Shown here: piece by piece, positions 1-7,983 of the stretch
How positions within the stretch are numbered: position 1 is the stretch's first letter
Layout: every line of letters begins with the position of its first letter
NCBI GenBank assembly: GCA_964348185.1
Contig: CAYGBW010000101.1
Coordinates: 4,836 to 68,835, forward strand
Length of the DNA: 64,000 bases
From: CAYGBW01 sp964348185
Lineage (GTDB): Bacteria; Desulfobacterota; BSN033; WVXP01
Direction: 5' to 3'
Translations under genes and position numbers: made by a program
Notes under the pieces: model-generated
Databases searched by the model: none
What the model saw: the letters and a program-made list of their open reading frames with translations, nothing else
What the model was told of the DNA's origin: nothing

Positions 1-144
1 TAGAATTACACATGATTCTTCCGACGCTAACCTTTCGCTTCCTTTCTATCTCGCGGCCGACCAATGCCCGGTCAACGCATATCCGTGCCTTGCTTTTATC
101 CTGAAAAGTCCAGAAACCGTCAACCGATAGGATTCCGCTCAGAA

Positions 145-1857
145 TCACCTTTGAAAGGTCGGCGCAGGCCAGGCGGGGTGATGCTCCGGGTCGGTGACCA
201 CATCAACGACGGCTGGCACATCTGCCGCCAGGGCCGTCTCCAATGCGGCTCTTATCGCTCCAGGACGCTCCACCCGTATTCCCAAACAGCCGAGCTCTTG
301 AGCTATTCTGGCGAAGTTGACGTCTCGGAACTTATACATATCATCTTTGTTCCCAGGGGTATCGCCATAGGCGAGGTTTATTCCCTGCAAGCATTGTAAC
401 AGACAGTGATTATTGTTCACTACGGTCACCGTTTTTATCCCCCAACGAACCGCGGTCTCAAGCTCGCTCAGGTGATACCAGAATCCTCCGTCTCCGGTGA
501 AGCAGATCACGGGCCGTTCCGGTGCTGCGCATTTTGCTCCCAATGACGCCGGGAACGCCCAACCCAGGGAACCGGCGGACCGGAGATAGGTTTGTCCAGG
601 ATCCGTGAGGTCCATCATCGTACCCGTCCAGAGGCTTGAGTAGCCCGTATCTGCGACCAGGATGGCGTTGGATGGTAGGCTATTTGTAAGCTCTTTGCAC
701 AACCTCTCTGGAAGTATTGGCGAAGCGTCGGAGTTGACCAAAGGCTCCACCTCCTCGCGCCACCCCTGCACCAATTGGTGAGCCCGGTGGGTCCACGTCT
801 TCTTCCTGCCTTTAGGTTTAACCCATTCCATGAGCCGGCTAACCGTGACCCTGGCGTCTCCCATAAGCCCGACCGTATTGGGATAGCTTCTGCCCAATTC
901 GGACGGATTGATATCGATCTGGATCACCGGCGTGCCCGGCTGGGGTACGGTCCACGCATTGGTGACTTGTTCTCCAGTGCCGCTTCCGACATACAGCACC
1001 AGGTCGGCCTCTGTAACTATCTGGTTGGCGCACCAGCGGGAATAGGAGCCGACCACCCCCACACTGAGGGGATGGCCTTCCGAGATCGTCCCTTTCCCAT
1101 TAAGGGAGGTGGCCACTGGCATGGAAAGCATTTCTGCAAGCTTCACGATTTCAGGCCCTGCTGAGGACGCCGTCGCTCCGCCGCCTGCGACAACGACGGG
1201 CCTCTCGGCATCTGCCAGAATCCGAGCTGACTCTCGCACACAATGATCTTCGGGCTCGGACCGTCTTGCCGGGTAATGGGTGAAGGGTTGTTCAACGATG
1301 ACTTTCAGATCTGTCTCAGACAGAGCAATCGCTTCTCCCTGATACCCCAAAAAATCCAAATGGACAGGGCCCGGCGCTCCGCAGGTCGCCTCACGGAAGG
1401 CCTGACGGAGCAGGTAGGGGAGTTGTTCTACGGTGTCCACGCATGCGTTATACTTGGTGACCGGCTCATACATGATATTGTGAAGAATCTCCTGATAGGC
1501 GTGCCGATACTGAGCAATCGGAGGTTTGCGCCCGGTTATCGCGATAACCGGCGAAAATCCAAGAAACGCATCTTGAAGCCCGGCCGCCAGATTTGCAGCT
1601 CCCACCGACTGGGCCATGCATATCCCCGGTCCGCGCCTCACTCGAGCATATCCGTCTGCCATGTATGCAGCTGCCTTTTCCGAATGAGTCAAAATCCGAC
1701 GGATTCCCAAGGTCTCCATCTCTACGAGGGCTCGCCTCAGAATGGCGTCGACCCAAAAGACGTGGGTCACACCGTAGCCTTTGAAAGTCTCAGCAATAAA
1801 ACGGGCTCCAGATATCCGAGCCGCTTTGGCACCCGTACCTTGTAATCTCATTCTCAT
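145..1857 (-). CDS. ThDP-dependent enzyme, acetolactate-synthase-like
   Basis: 570-residue protein with the three-domain architecture of thiamine-diphosphate enzymes of the acetolactate synthase/benzoylformate decarboxylase superfamily. The N-terminal Pyr domain carries the activating glutamate in THSEKAAAYMADGYAR (about residue 60). A central domain (about 200-340) binds nucleotide in related enzymes. The C-terminal PP domain has the ThDP/Mg motif starting GDGGFW and ending in VNNN (about 455-485). The usual GYPGG-type loop after the first strand is replaced by VFWVDAILRRAL, so a biosynthetic IlvB role is unlikely. No small regulatory subunit gene adjoins it. The substrate cannot be read from sequence. 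A GAGGAAG ribosome site precedes two in-frame ATGs (1857 and 1851); the second has the better spacing. The gene stands alone, and immediately upstream, on the other strand, lies an acyl carrier protein relic. Confidence 0.9.
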   Translation of the reverse strand: MRMRLQGTGAKAARISGARFIAETFKGYGVTHVFWVDAILRRALVEMETLGIRRILTHSEKAAAYMADGYARVRRGPGICMAQSVGAANLAAGLQDAFLGFSPVIAITGRKPPIAQYRHAYQEILHNIMYEPVTKYNACVDTVEQLPYLLRQAFREATCGAPGPVHLDFLGYQGEAIALSETDLKVIVEQPFTHYPARRSEPEDHCVRESARILADAERPVVVAGGGATASSAGPEIVKLAEMLSMPVATSLNGKGTISEGHPLSVGVVGSYSRWCANQIVTEADLVLYVGSGTGEQVTNAWTVPQPGTPVIQIDINPSELGRSYPNTVGLMGDARVTVSRLMEWVKPKGRKKTWTHRAHQLVQGWREEVEPLVNSDASPILPERLCKELTNSLPSNAILVADTGYSSLWTGTMMDLTDPGQTYLRSAGSLGWAFPASLGAKCAAPERPVICFTGDGGFWYHLSELETAVRWGIKTVTVVNNNHCLLQCLQGINLAYGDTPGNKDDMYKFRDVNFARIAQELGCLGIRVERPGAIRAALETALAADVPAVVDVVTDPEHHPAWPAPTFQR

Positions 1858-1908
1858 ACTTCCTCAAGAGACAATCCTCTTGAGTGAAAGCGATGACCCA
1901 AAAGGGGA

Positions 1909-2146
1909 GATAAGATAATACGACAAACCCCAATGCTTCTCAAGTTGGAAAACGATGATGCGTGACACAGGCGAAGTCAATCTCCGCCCCACATTCACTG
2001 ACGAGTACGGGTTCGACTCCCTCGACACTGTGGAATAGGAAATGGGTGACCCCTTCGAAGAGTTCCATACCTTCCACATCCTGGCCCTAGACCTGTCCTT
2101 TTCTATCAAGATATTCGGCGACTTCTCTTGTGACGAGAACGGCTAA
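1909..2146 (+). pseudogene. Decayed acyl carrier protein gene (relic)
   Basis: No open frame survives, but conceptual translation gives an acyl carrier protein in pieces. Positions 1909-1962 read DKIIRQTPMLLKLENDDA, like the ACP helix-1 region. After a shift to the next frame, 1955-2035 gives an acidic stretch ending YGFDSLDTVE, which contains the phosphopantetheine-attachment motif D-S-L. An in-frame TAG follows at 2036-2038. The same frame then continues with FEEF (helix II-like) and KIFGDF (helix III-like) to a TAA at 2144-2146. A frameshift plus an internal stop, and no start codon or ribosome site, mark it as a relic. It may once have belonged to a biosynthetic cluster with the divergent ThDP gene; that link is inference. 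Confidence 0.55.
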
Positions 2147-2643
2147 ATTGCTATGGATTAGGGCACTTGTATCAGGGAATGCATCGAATGATTTAAATAG
2201 TTTTAATTTCTAAATGGTTAGGATATATCTTCTAATGTTTAAATTTATGCGAATAATTTGGTTAGAATCTGATGTGTAAGTACTTGTAAAGAGATAAAAA
2301 TTGGTAGCGAAAAGGAGATCCCAATTCCAGTCTCAAAAACTCCTAGTGCCGAGGCATTTAGGCTTGAATTGAAATGTGGAAGTGGCAGGGGTCATTTTTG
2401 GACTTTGCAAACTCAAATCGATTCTTTTGTATTGTGTATTTAAATGGTTCACTAAAAGAGCTTAGAAATCACATTAACACGATTGGCACGTAATCTTGTG
2501 TGCCTCTACGTACTCGAGGGAGGTGGCAGGGGAGGGTGACGATCGTATCGTGCCATCAGCGCTTTGGTGTTTGGCCTCAGGCAGAAGGCCTTCCCTATAA
2601 ACTTCTCCTTACCCTTGCCTTGTGTAAAGAATCGCCTCAGCCC
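2147..2643. other. AT-rich intergenic stretch, no gene seen
   Basis: Roughly 2150-2480 is much richer in A and T than its surroundings, with runs such as TTTAAATAGTTTTAATTT. No convincing reading frame, RNA gene or transposase remnant was seen. The composition suggests imported or decaying DNA. Confidence 0.5.
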
Positions 2644-2673
2644 TTGAAAAGACCTTTTCTATTGTTCTAAAAT
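2644..2673 (+). promoter_or_regulatory. Sigma-70-type promoter for small RNA candidate
   Basis: TTGAAA at 2644-2649 and TAAAAT at 2668-2673 are separated by 18 bases. The predicted start is near 2680, just ahead of two consecutive hairpins and no coding frame. Confidence 0.5.
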
Positions 2674-2679
2674 CTAATA

Positions 2680-2759
2680 CACGAAGGGAGAAGCAATCTC
2701 CCTTTGATCGTCTTCCCTCTACTGGTTTTGCCCCCCAATGCCGGTAGAGGGATTTTTTT
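2680..2759 (+). ncRNA. Candidate small RNA with C-rich loop, about 80 nt
   Basis: The transcript predicted from the promoter at 2644-2673 would run about 80 nt and fold into two hairpins. Hairpin 1 pairs GGGAGA (2686-2691) with TCTCCC (2697-2702), extended on both sides by A-T pairs. Hairpin 2 is an intrinsic terminator (2715-2751) whose loop shows six consecutive C residues at 2731-2736. No ribosome site or open frame lies inside. Promoter, compact structured body and terminator without a gene is the layout of a trans-acting bacterial small RNA. The exposed C run could pair with G-rich ribosome-binding sites. No known RNA family was recognised. Confidence 0.5.
2715..2759 (+). terminator. Rho-independent terminator
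   Basis: An 11-bp stem (2715-2725 with 2741-2751, one G-U pair) is followed by A and seven T residues at 2753-2759. It ends the small-RNA candidate; no protein gene on this strand lies upstream. Confidence 0.8.
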
Positions 2760-3049
2760 GCGTGTCTATCCACGGGGTTTCCAACTGCTTGGCTCAGCGT
2801 GTTGCTGGAGTAGTGGATCGGACCCACAGGCGTACCCCTTAGAATGCTCCCGTGAAACTGAGAATAGATATCCCATCATGGGTTTCTGAAATCCACAGAG
2901 ACCTCTAAAGAACCCAAAACGTCGCACTTGGTGGGAATCAAGATTCTTTGATAACCATGCTCAGCGAAGCGGAGAGGTAGATTTGTGGAAGAAAATACTT
3001 TATCCTTCTTCGAAATCGGAGTGTTTCACACACGACGGGAGGACGAGAG

Positions 3050-3505
3050 ATGGATCCGTTAGACGGGATACCGATTGACCAAGCCTCGTATCACTTGGGC
3101 ATGATTACGGCCTTTGTTGAGATCGTGGCGGCGGGTGTGAAAAAACTGGGATTGAGCCCCCCCCTCGATCCAGAGGAACTGGAACGACTGCTGAAAGGGG
3201 CAGAGAGGGTTGCCACGGCGTATGGCGTAAAGCTCTATCGTGAAAAAGAGTTCATAACCACAGATCTTTTCGATCCTGAGTTCACCCGAGGCAAGCACGT
3301 TCTTCTGATCTATCAGGATCCAGAGGTCAAGGATATCTATATAGCCCTCAAGGAGGAAAAGGCGGGCCTTATCAAGGCAGGGCATTTCCAGGGAGAACAG
3401 AGGAAAGAGATTGCGAGAAAACTGGGCCGTCTTCTTAGCTACGGGGAAGACCAGATAGAGAAGATGCTTTCAAAGGTTCCGAGTTCACCGTACATGCTCG
3501 ATTGA
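3050..3505 (+). CDS. Hypothetical protein, 151 aa
   Basis: I do not recognise the family. The protein is soluble, acidic-to-neutral and predominantly helical in appearance, with no signal peptide, membrane segment or cysteine motif. The central part (GKHVLLIYQDPEVKDIYI) looks like a beta-strand pair, and the C-terminal third is a charged helix rich in K and E. GGGAGG at 3040-3045 sits at good spacing from the ATG, supporting the start. It is monocistronic or followed only by a 49-codon frame that overlaps its stop. No nearby gene suggests a role. Confidence 0.75.
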   Translation: MDPLDGIPIDQASYHLGMITAFVEIVAAGVKKLGLSPPLDPEELERLLKGAERVATAYGVKLYREKEFITTDLFDPEFTRGKHVLLIYQDPEVKDIYIALKEEKAGLIKAGHFQGEQRKEIARKLGRLLSYGEDQIEKMLSKVPSSPYMLD

Positions 3506-3651
3506 ATAGGCTGATCACCACCCCGGCTGCCACGGGAAAGCTGCCGTTCGATATTCAAACTGCCAACCAGGGTAAAGCTGTTCGCCTGAAAGGCGAAGGT
3601 TTTGAACCTGGCGAATGGAAAATAATGGGGCTCCCGTCAGAAGCTGTGTGA
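3502..3651 (+). CDS. Possible 49-aa ORF or gene fragment overlapping the upstream stop
   Basis: A TTG at 3502 overlaps the TGA of the preceding gene. It opens a 49-codon frame with protein-like composition (FDIQTANQGKAVRLKGEGF and then PGEWKIMGLPSEAV). There is no ribosome site, so it would depend on translational coupling, or it may be the 3' remnant of a lost gene. No family was recognised. Confidence 0.25.
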   Translation: MNRLITTPAATGKLPFDIQTANQGKAVRLKGEGFEPGEWKIMGLPSEAV

Positions 3652-3698
3652 GTCAGGCATCCTGCGAATCCAGGGATCAAGCTCTGTCGTGAATCCTA

Positions 3699-4115
3699 TC
3701 ACAACAGGGGAGAGCTAGCTTTCTCAACCACAGAGAACTCTCTGTTGTTAGGATGTTTGGATAGGGTCTTCAGGATCGGATTGATTTTGATTGCCCAGCC
3801 GATTCTCGTGCTTCCCAAGGTCCCTTGGACAAGGCCAACCCATTCAGGGGTCCCATCTCTCAAGCTCAAAACCGGTGCACCGCTGTCACCGGGCACGACG
3901 CCATTTGAGATCACAAAGAGATCGCCATCTCTGATGTCCTGTGCTCGACATGAGAGATTTCCTTCCTCGATGTAACGCAGCCATATTGAGTAAGCAGTAT
4001 GAAGATGGCCATGGCGATCAGGGCAAGCCTCTTCAGAAATGGTGATCCCCTCTCCGTTTTGCCCAACCAAAGGGCTAGGAGCAGATAGAGAGTCATTTCT
4101 ATTCATCCGAAACAA
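3699..4115 (-). pseudogene. Broken trypsin-like serine protease (C-terminal lobe)
   Basis: The frame ends with the active-site signature GDSGAPV followed by a typical second-lobe continuation (GLVQGTLGSTRIGWAIKIN), diagnostic of trypsin-like serine proteases of the S1 clan. The catalytic His and Asp of the first lobe are absent, and 138 residues is far below the usual 200-plus. In another frame on the same strand, about 4096-3968, a lipoprotein-style leader is readable (LALIAMAIFILLTQYGC). This suggests that an exported lipoprotein protease lost its N-terminal lobe by deletion and a frameshift. A short functional protein cannot be excluded but is unlikely. Confidence 0.6.
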
Positions 4116-4123
4116 AATAAGGA

Positions 4124-4152
4124 TTGTTTTTTCTTTTTATAAATAATATAAA
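4124..4152 (+). promoter_or_regulatory. Probable sigma-70 promoter for the Lrp-family gene
   Basis: TTGTTT (4124-4129) and TATAAA (4147-4152) are spaced by 17 bases in a strongly AT-rich stretch. This leaves a leader of about 85 nt before the ATG at 4244. Confidence 0.5.
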
Positions 4153-4243
4153 CAAGCCCCAGATATCTTTTCGAATTACTGAAATACGATTGAGATCTTC
4201 TCCGAATCGAGATAAAATCAAGGACAAATGGGGGCGATTCACC

Positions 4244-4690
4244 ATGGATACCATCGACAGAAAGATTCTTAGCCTTTTGCAGGACGACGGCAGGACAACC
4301 GTTCTCGACATTGCCAGAGCGGTCAACCTTTCCTCGCCCTCGGTCTGCGAGAGGTTGAAGAAACTCCACAACAGGGGTTACATCAAAAAGTATGTGGCCA
4401 TCTTGGATGAAAAAAAACTGGGAAAAGAGACAACCGCCTTTGTTCACGTCAATATCAAATATCCCAAATACCTTCCGGGCTTTATCTCAAAGATCAGGGA
4501 GTTTCCAGAAATACTCGAGTGCCATAGGATCACCGGGAACCATTCCTGTATTCTCAAGGTTAGAGTGGAGAACACCGAGGCTCTCGATCAGCTCTTGACC
4601 CAACAGATTGGAGAAATCGAGGGGGTAACCAATTCAACCACTGAGATGGTTCTCTCGACGATAAAAGAAGAGACAAAATTGAACCTCTGA
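4244..4690 (+). CDS. Lrp/AsnC-family transcriptional regulator
   Basis: 148 residues, the usual length for Lrp/AsnC proteins. The N-terminal winged helix-turn-helix begins MDTIDRKILSLLQDDGR and has a recognition helix around SPSVCERLKKLHNRGYI. The C-terminal RAM (ligand-binding, oligomerising) domain runs from about 65 to 145, with the typical ECHRITGNHSCILKV stretch. The ATG at 4244 follows a G-rich site (GGGGGCG) and gives the conserved start; reading further upstream would add an AT-rich, non-conserved extension. Such regulators sense amino acids and control amino-acid metabolism or transport. The target here is unknown; the isochorismatase-family gene downstream is convergent. Confidence 0.93.
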   Translation: MDTIDRKILSLLQDDGRTTVLDIARAVNLSSPSVCERLKKLHNRGYIKKYVAILDEKKLGKETTAFVHVNIKYPKYLPGFISKIREFPEILECHRITGNHSCILKVRVENTEALDQLLTQQIGEIEGVTNSTTEMVLSTIKEETKLNL

Positions 4691-4828
4691 TCTGGTTGGT
4701 TTTGGGGAGCGACATGTGATCCACGCGTGGGTGGATCGCTGGGGTTATCAGGCGTCTTTTTCAGCTCCCTCGGTCGAAGGAGGGAAAAGCCCCAAAGGCG
4801 ATGTTTCTCTACTGAGAGACGGACCAGG

Positions 4829-5482
4829 CTAAGATTGAATTTTGTCCAGGTCGAGCTGGTCGATGAGGACGATACCCCGATGCTCCATCTCATCCAGGGC
4901 CTTTTGGTAGGTTTCGGGGGTAACCCCTCGAGTCAGGTTCTTAATCACAATCACCTTGTACCCTCGAACTACTGCGTCAAGGGCTGTGGCTTTGACGCAG
5001 TAATCAGTAGCAATGCCGTAAATCACCAATTGAGTTATCCTTCTCTCCTGAAGGAGGGGGTGAAGGTCTGTCTTGTGTCCTCCATCATCCTCGAATCCCG
5101 AATAGCTCTCAAACTCAATTTTCGAGCCTGTCTTTACAACAACCTCGAAGAGTTTCTCATCAAGAAGCAGCTTGGCACCCTCCGTTCCCTGTACACAGTG
5201 AGGAGGCCACAAAACCTGCGCTTTGCCCCGGACGGTGATCACATCAAACGGTTTCTTGCCTTTGTGGCTGGTAAAAAATGAGATGTGTTCACGAGGATGC
5301 CAGTCCATGGTCGCAAAAATCGGTAAGCCCTCCCGTTTCAGCATCTCGGTGCTTTCCCTCACCTGATCGATGAAATCCTGGTCTGTCCCTTCGACGGCCA
5401 AGGCCCCGTCTGCGAGATGAGTAAAGTCTCTCTGAACATCGATCACAATGACCCCTATCTTCTCTTTTTCCTTGCTCAGCAT
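4829..5482 (-). CDS. pncA: Nicotinamidase / isochorismatase-family hydrolase
   Basis: Hydrolyses nicotinamide to nicotinate in the NAD salvage cycle, by family assignment. The catalytic triad of nicotinamidases is visible at D15 (IDVQRDF), K117 (VVKTGS) and C162 (TDYCVKATALDAV). The metal-binding set D60-x-H62 with H66 (MDWHPREH) separates this group from isochorismatases proper. The 217-residue length is normal. Of two ATGs (5488 and 5482), the second has the better distance from the GAGGT site. It is convergent with the Lrp-family gene and monocistronic. Confidence 0.88.
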   Translation of the reverse strand: MLSKEKEKIGVIVIDVQRDFTHLADGALAVEGTDQDFIDQVRESTEMLKREGLPIFATMDWHPREHISFFTSHKGKKPFDVITVRGKAQVLWPPHCVQGTEGAKLLLDEKLFEVVVKTGSKIEFESYSGFEDDGGHKTDLHPLLQERRITQLVIYGIATDYCVKATALDAVVRGYKVIVIKNLTRGVTPETYQKALDEMEHRGIVLIDQLDLDKIQS

Positions 5483-5488
5483 CCCCAT

Positions 5489-5845
5489 ACCTCATTCTTA
5501 AGGGAGTATTGCCTAAGTATAAATCGTTTTGAGCGGTTCTTCGAGTTTTTTTTCAGATCAATCCTGGGGAATGGTCGTTGGAGTTCCACTCTCTCCCAGG
5601 ATTTGAGTCAAAAGGCCGAGTTCCCCCTCCTTCCTTGGAATCAATACCCATGAGAAGATTGGATCATTCGACAAAGGATTTCATCTTCATTCCAATCCCC
5701 ATCTCACATAACCTCTCGACGAATCGATGTCACACTGGGGAGTTCTTCATTCCCGAGGCCAAAGGGAGCAGATTCTGATCCCGGAAACCCCTTCATTCCA
5801 TCCTGCACCGGTCTCACCTTGGTTCTACAGCGATTGCTGGACGAA
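5489..5845. other. Intergenic, no feature recognised
   Basis: This gap follows the sigma-factor gene and precedes the nicotinamidase gene, both on the minus strand. It must hold the nicotinamidase promoter, but no clear boxes were found. A T8 run near 5549 has no adjacent stem. Confidence 0.4.
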
Positions 5846-6979
5846 TCAGGTGCACTGGGTCTTGAGTCTTCTGATCGCCCTCCCTTCGATTTGTCGGACC
5901 CTCTCTCGTGAAATGCCAAAACGCCTTCCGATTTCTTGGAGGGTGTAGCTTGTTGGTTCGCCAATACCGAACCGAAGGCGCAGAATCTGCTCTTCCCTCG
6001 GCTTGAGCAATGAGAGGAGATCCCTGGTCCTCTTCGCGAGGTCCATGTTCCTGAGGAGGTTGTCGTTGTAGCTCATGCTTGCTTCGCTCTCGATCAAACC
6101 CTCCAGTTTGCCACCATCATCGCCCACGGGAGTTTCCAAAGAGACCGGCTTCTGCATCAAATTGAGGGCCTTCAGCACATCTGTCAAGGAAATTCTTGCC
6201 TGTTCGGCAATCTCCTCAGCCAAGGGGTCTCTGCCTAAGTTCTTGATCAGTTGGGACTTCGCCCGGTCAACTCTTCTTCTTGTCTCCAACAGGTGGACAG
6301 GAATCCTCACGGTTTTTGATTTGTTAGCCAAGGCTCTCGTTATGGCCTGCCTGATCCACCACGACCCATAAGTGCTGAACTTGTATCCCTTGCGATAGTC
6401 GTATTTTGTGACGGCCTTCATCAATCCCAGATTTCCTTCTTGAACCAGGTCCAAGAGAGAGAGGCCACGGTTGACATAAATCCTGGCAATGCGGACAACC
6501 AGCCTTAAGTTGGACTGAATCATCTCCGCCTTTGCCGCTTTCACATCGGCCTCTGTTTTTCTCAGCTCTGACAGGCAATCGCCGAGTTCATTCTCATCAC
6601 TCCCAGAGTGTTCCCGTAATTTCTCTTGCTCTAGAACGATTTTCCTGATCATTTCCTCTTTGGAATGCGTTTCGTCTTCCTGTTCCTGCTCGACCCAGTC
6701 CCGATAAGGGTTCTGATTGGCTCGGTCGATCTTCTTCAAAAGATCTAAACATTTCAGAATGAGTGTGGTCAGCCTCTGCTCACCAAGCTGAATGCGCTCG
6801 CCGAGCTCAATCTCCCTCGCCCTTGTGAGGAGTGGAATTTTGACCATCTCCTTGAGATATACCCCGGCGATGTTTTCATCATGATCCCCCACCTCCTTAT
6901 GGCCATCGGCTCCTTCTTCCCCCTCAGACGTGGTGGGGTCTAGGATTCTTCGTTCCTCTGAGTCTGCAATATAAAACAT
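5846..6979 (-). CDS. RpoD-family (group 1/2) RNA polymerase sigma factor
   Basis: 377 residues with the ordered sigma-70 regions. Region 1.2 lies near residues 40-70 (YLKEMVKIPLLTRAREIELG). Region 2 contains the core-binding LLDLVQEGNLGLMKAV and the promoter-melting/-10 segment YKFSTYGSWWIRQAITRAL. Region 3 covers the middle, and region 4.2 ends with the helix-turn-helix LQEIGRRFGISRERVRQIE. There is no large acidic region 1.1 insert as in vegetative RpoD, so an alternative (RpoS-like group 2) sigma is more likely. The ATG at 6979 lies five bases from a strong GGGAGG site. It is downstream of, and co-directional with, a stand-alone receiver gene across a 430-bp gap. Confidence 0.9.
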   Translation of the reverse strand: MFYIADSEERRILDPTTSEGEEGADGHKEVGDHDENIAGVYLKEMVKIPLLTRAREIELGERIQLGEQRLTTLILKCLDLLKKIDRANQNPYRDWVEQEQEDETHSKEEMIRKIVLEQEKLREHSGSDENELGDCLSELRKTEADVKAAKAEMIQSNLRLVVRIARIYVNRGLSLLDLVQEGNLGLMKAVTKYDYRKGYKFSTYGSWWIRQAITRALANKSKTVRIPVHLLETRRRVDRAKSQLIKNLGRDPLAEEIAEQARISLTDVLKALNLMQKPVSLETPVGDDGGKLEGLIESEASMSYNDNLLRNMDLAKRTRDLLSLLKPREEQILRLRFGIGEPTSYTLQEIGRRFGISRERVRQIEGRAIRRLKTQCT

Positions 6980-7409
6980 GATCACCTCCCGTAGTCCGGC
7001 GTCTCTCTGACGCGTCGTAACTCATGGACGTCCGTATTGCTCAGGCGTTATGTTCTCCTCACACGCTATGGCCGCCGATGCAAAAGATCGTCCTTGCAGC
7101 GGGGGCAAGAGTGTGAAACCATTTGTCCCCTATCACCGGGGCGTGTGGGGCTCATCCTCCCCGGGGAGAATGTGGGCACTTCACAGAGGCGTTCCGATGT
7201 CCCAGAGATTATCACTGCCCCCTCCTCTTAATGATTGTAGACGCAGGAAATGAGAAGTAAATGGGGTAAACCCTGTATTTGGTGAGAAGAAACACTGCAT
7301 TTTGAGGTCGATTTGATGTGTAGATTCCCTGGGGGAGAAGATCTTGACAACGCCGGTCCCCCGGGCCTCCCGGGCAAGCCTTTGAGGATCCGATGAGTTG
7401 CATATCGGA
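6980..7409. other. Intergenic leader of the sigma-factor gene
   Basis: 430 bases without a supported gene. They should contain the sigma-factor promoter and perhaps an extended leader, but no confident promoter or riboswitch fold was identified. Confidence 0.4.
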
Positions 7410-7817
7410 CTAGTCCCCCATTTTGTCTTGACCATTCAGATCGGTCTCCATCCCTGCCAGGATGGATTCAACCAGTGCCAGAATCTCCTCCCCTGTGGAA
7501 CGGCCCTTGGAAATAAAATGACTGGCCCCATATTGATACGCTGCGTGTCGATATTCGGGCAAATCATAGCTGGTGAGGATGATGATAATGATCTTGGGAT
7601 GGGAAGCCTTTATTTTCTTGGTAAGCTCTAGACCGTTTTCCCCGGGCAATTTAATGTCCATGAAGATGAGATGGGGCCGGAGGACCTTGACTTTTTGCAG
7701 TATGCCCTTTCCGTCAGCGGCTTCCCCAACCTCCATAGAAGGAAATCGCTCGCGTAAAATCCCCTTGAGGGATTGTCGAAAGGAAGCGTTGTCCTCAACG
7801 ATCAAAGTCCTGAACAT
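7410..7817 (-). CDS. Stand-alone response-regulator receiver protein
   Basis: 135-residue single REC domain: acidic pocket at E8-D9, phosphoacceptor D54 (LIFMDIKLP), switch Thr in ILTSYD and the conserved Lys in FISKG. There is no output domain. The C-terminal tail of about 15 residues is polar. It may act as a phosphorelay shuttle or bind a partner. It is divergent from the LuxR-type regulator at 7984, and no intact kinase gene is nearby. No Shine-Dalgarno sequence is evident before the ATG. Confidence 0.88.
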   Translation of the reverse strand: MFRTLIVEDNASFRQSLKGILRERFPSMEVGEAADGKGILQKVKVLRPHLIFMDIKLPGENGLELTKKIKASHPKIIIIILTSYDLPEYRHAAYQYGASHFISKGRSTGEEILALVESILAGMETDLNGQDKMGD

Positions 7818-7890
7818 GCTGAATCATCCGTAAAAGCGATCCTGATTGGGATGGGCTGGCGCTTCCGAGGGTACATTCTGTAATCTTTTC

Positions 7891-7919
7891 TTTACTCTTC
7901 TCGCAGAGCGTGGTAAATA
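7891..7919 (+). promoter_or_regulatory. Possible promoter for the LuxR-type regulator
   Basis: TTTACT (7891-7896) and TAAATA (7914-7919) are spaced by 17 bases, about 65 bases ahead of the chosen TTG start. Confidence 0.4.
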
Positions 7920-7983
7920 GGGTGTGTACTGTATTCACAGCCCGGTGAGACTGTATTTTTGAGTAAGAATGGGGGGAGAAGGA

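Noticed and set aside
1243..1845. 200-codon plus-strand frame
   Set aside because: Antisense shadow of the ThDP enzyme gene.
2380..2420. Possible insertion-sequence edge (GTGGCAGGGGTCATTTTTGG)
   Set aside because: No inverted partner, target duplication or transposase remnant was found nearby.
2482..2499. Sigma-54-like TGGCACG followed by TTGTG
   Set aside because: The -12 GC is GT and the spacing is one base too long; no gene follows.
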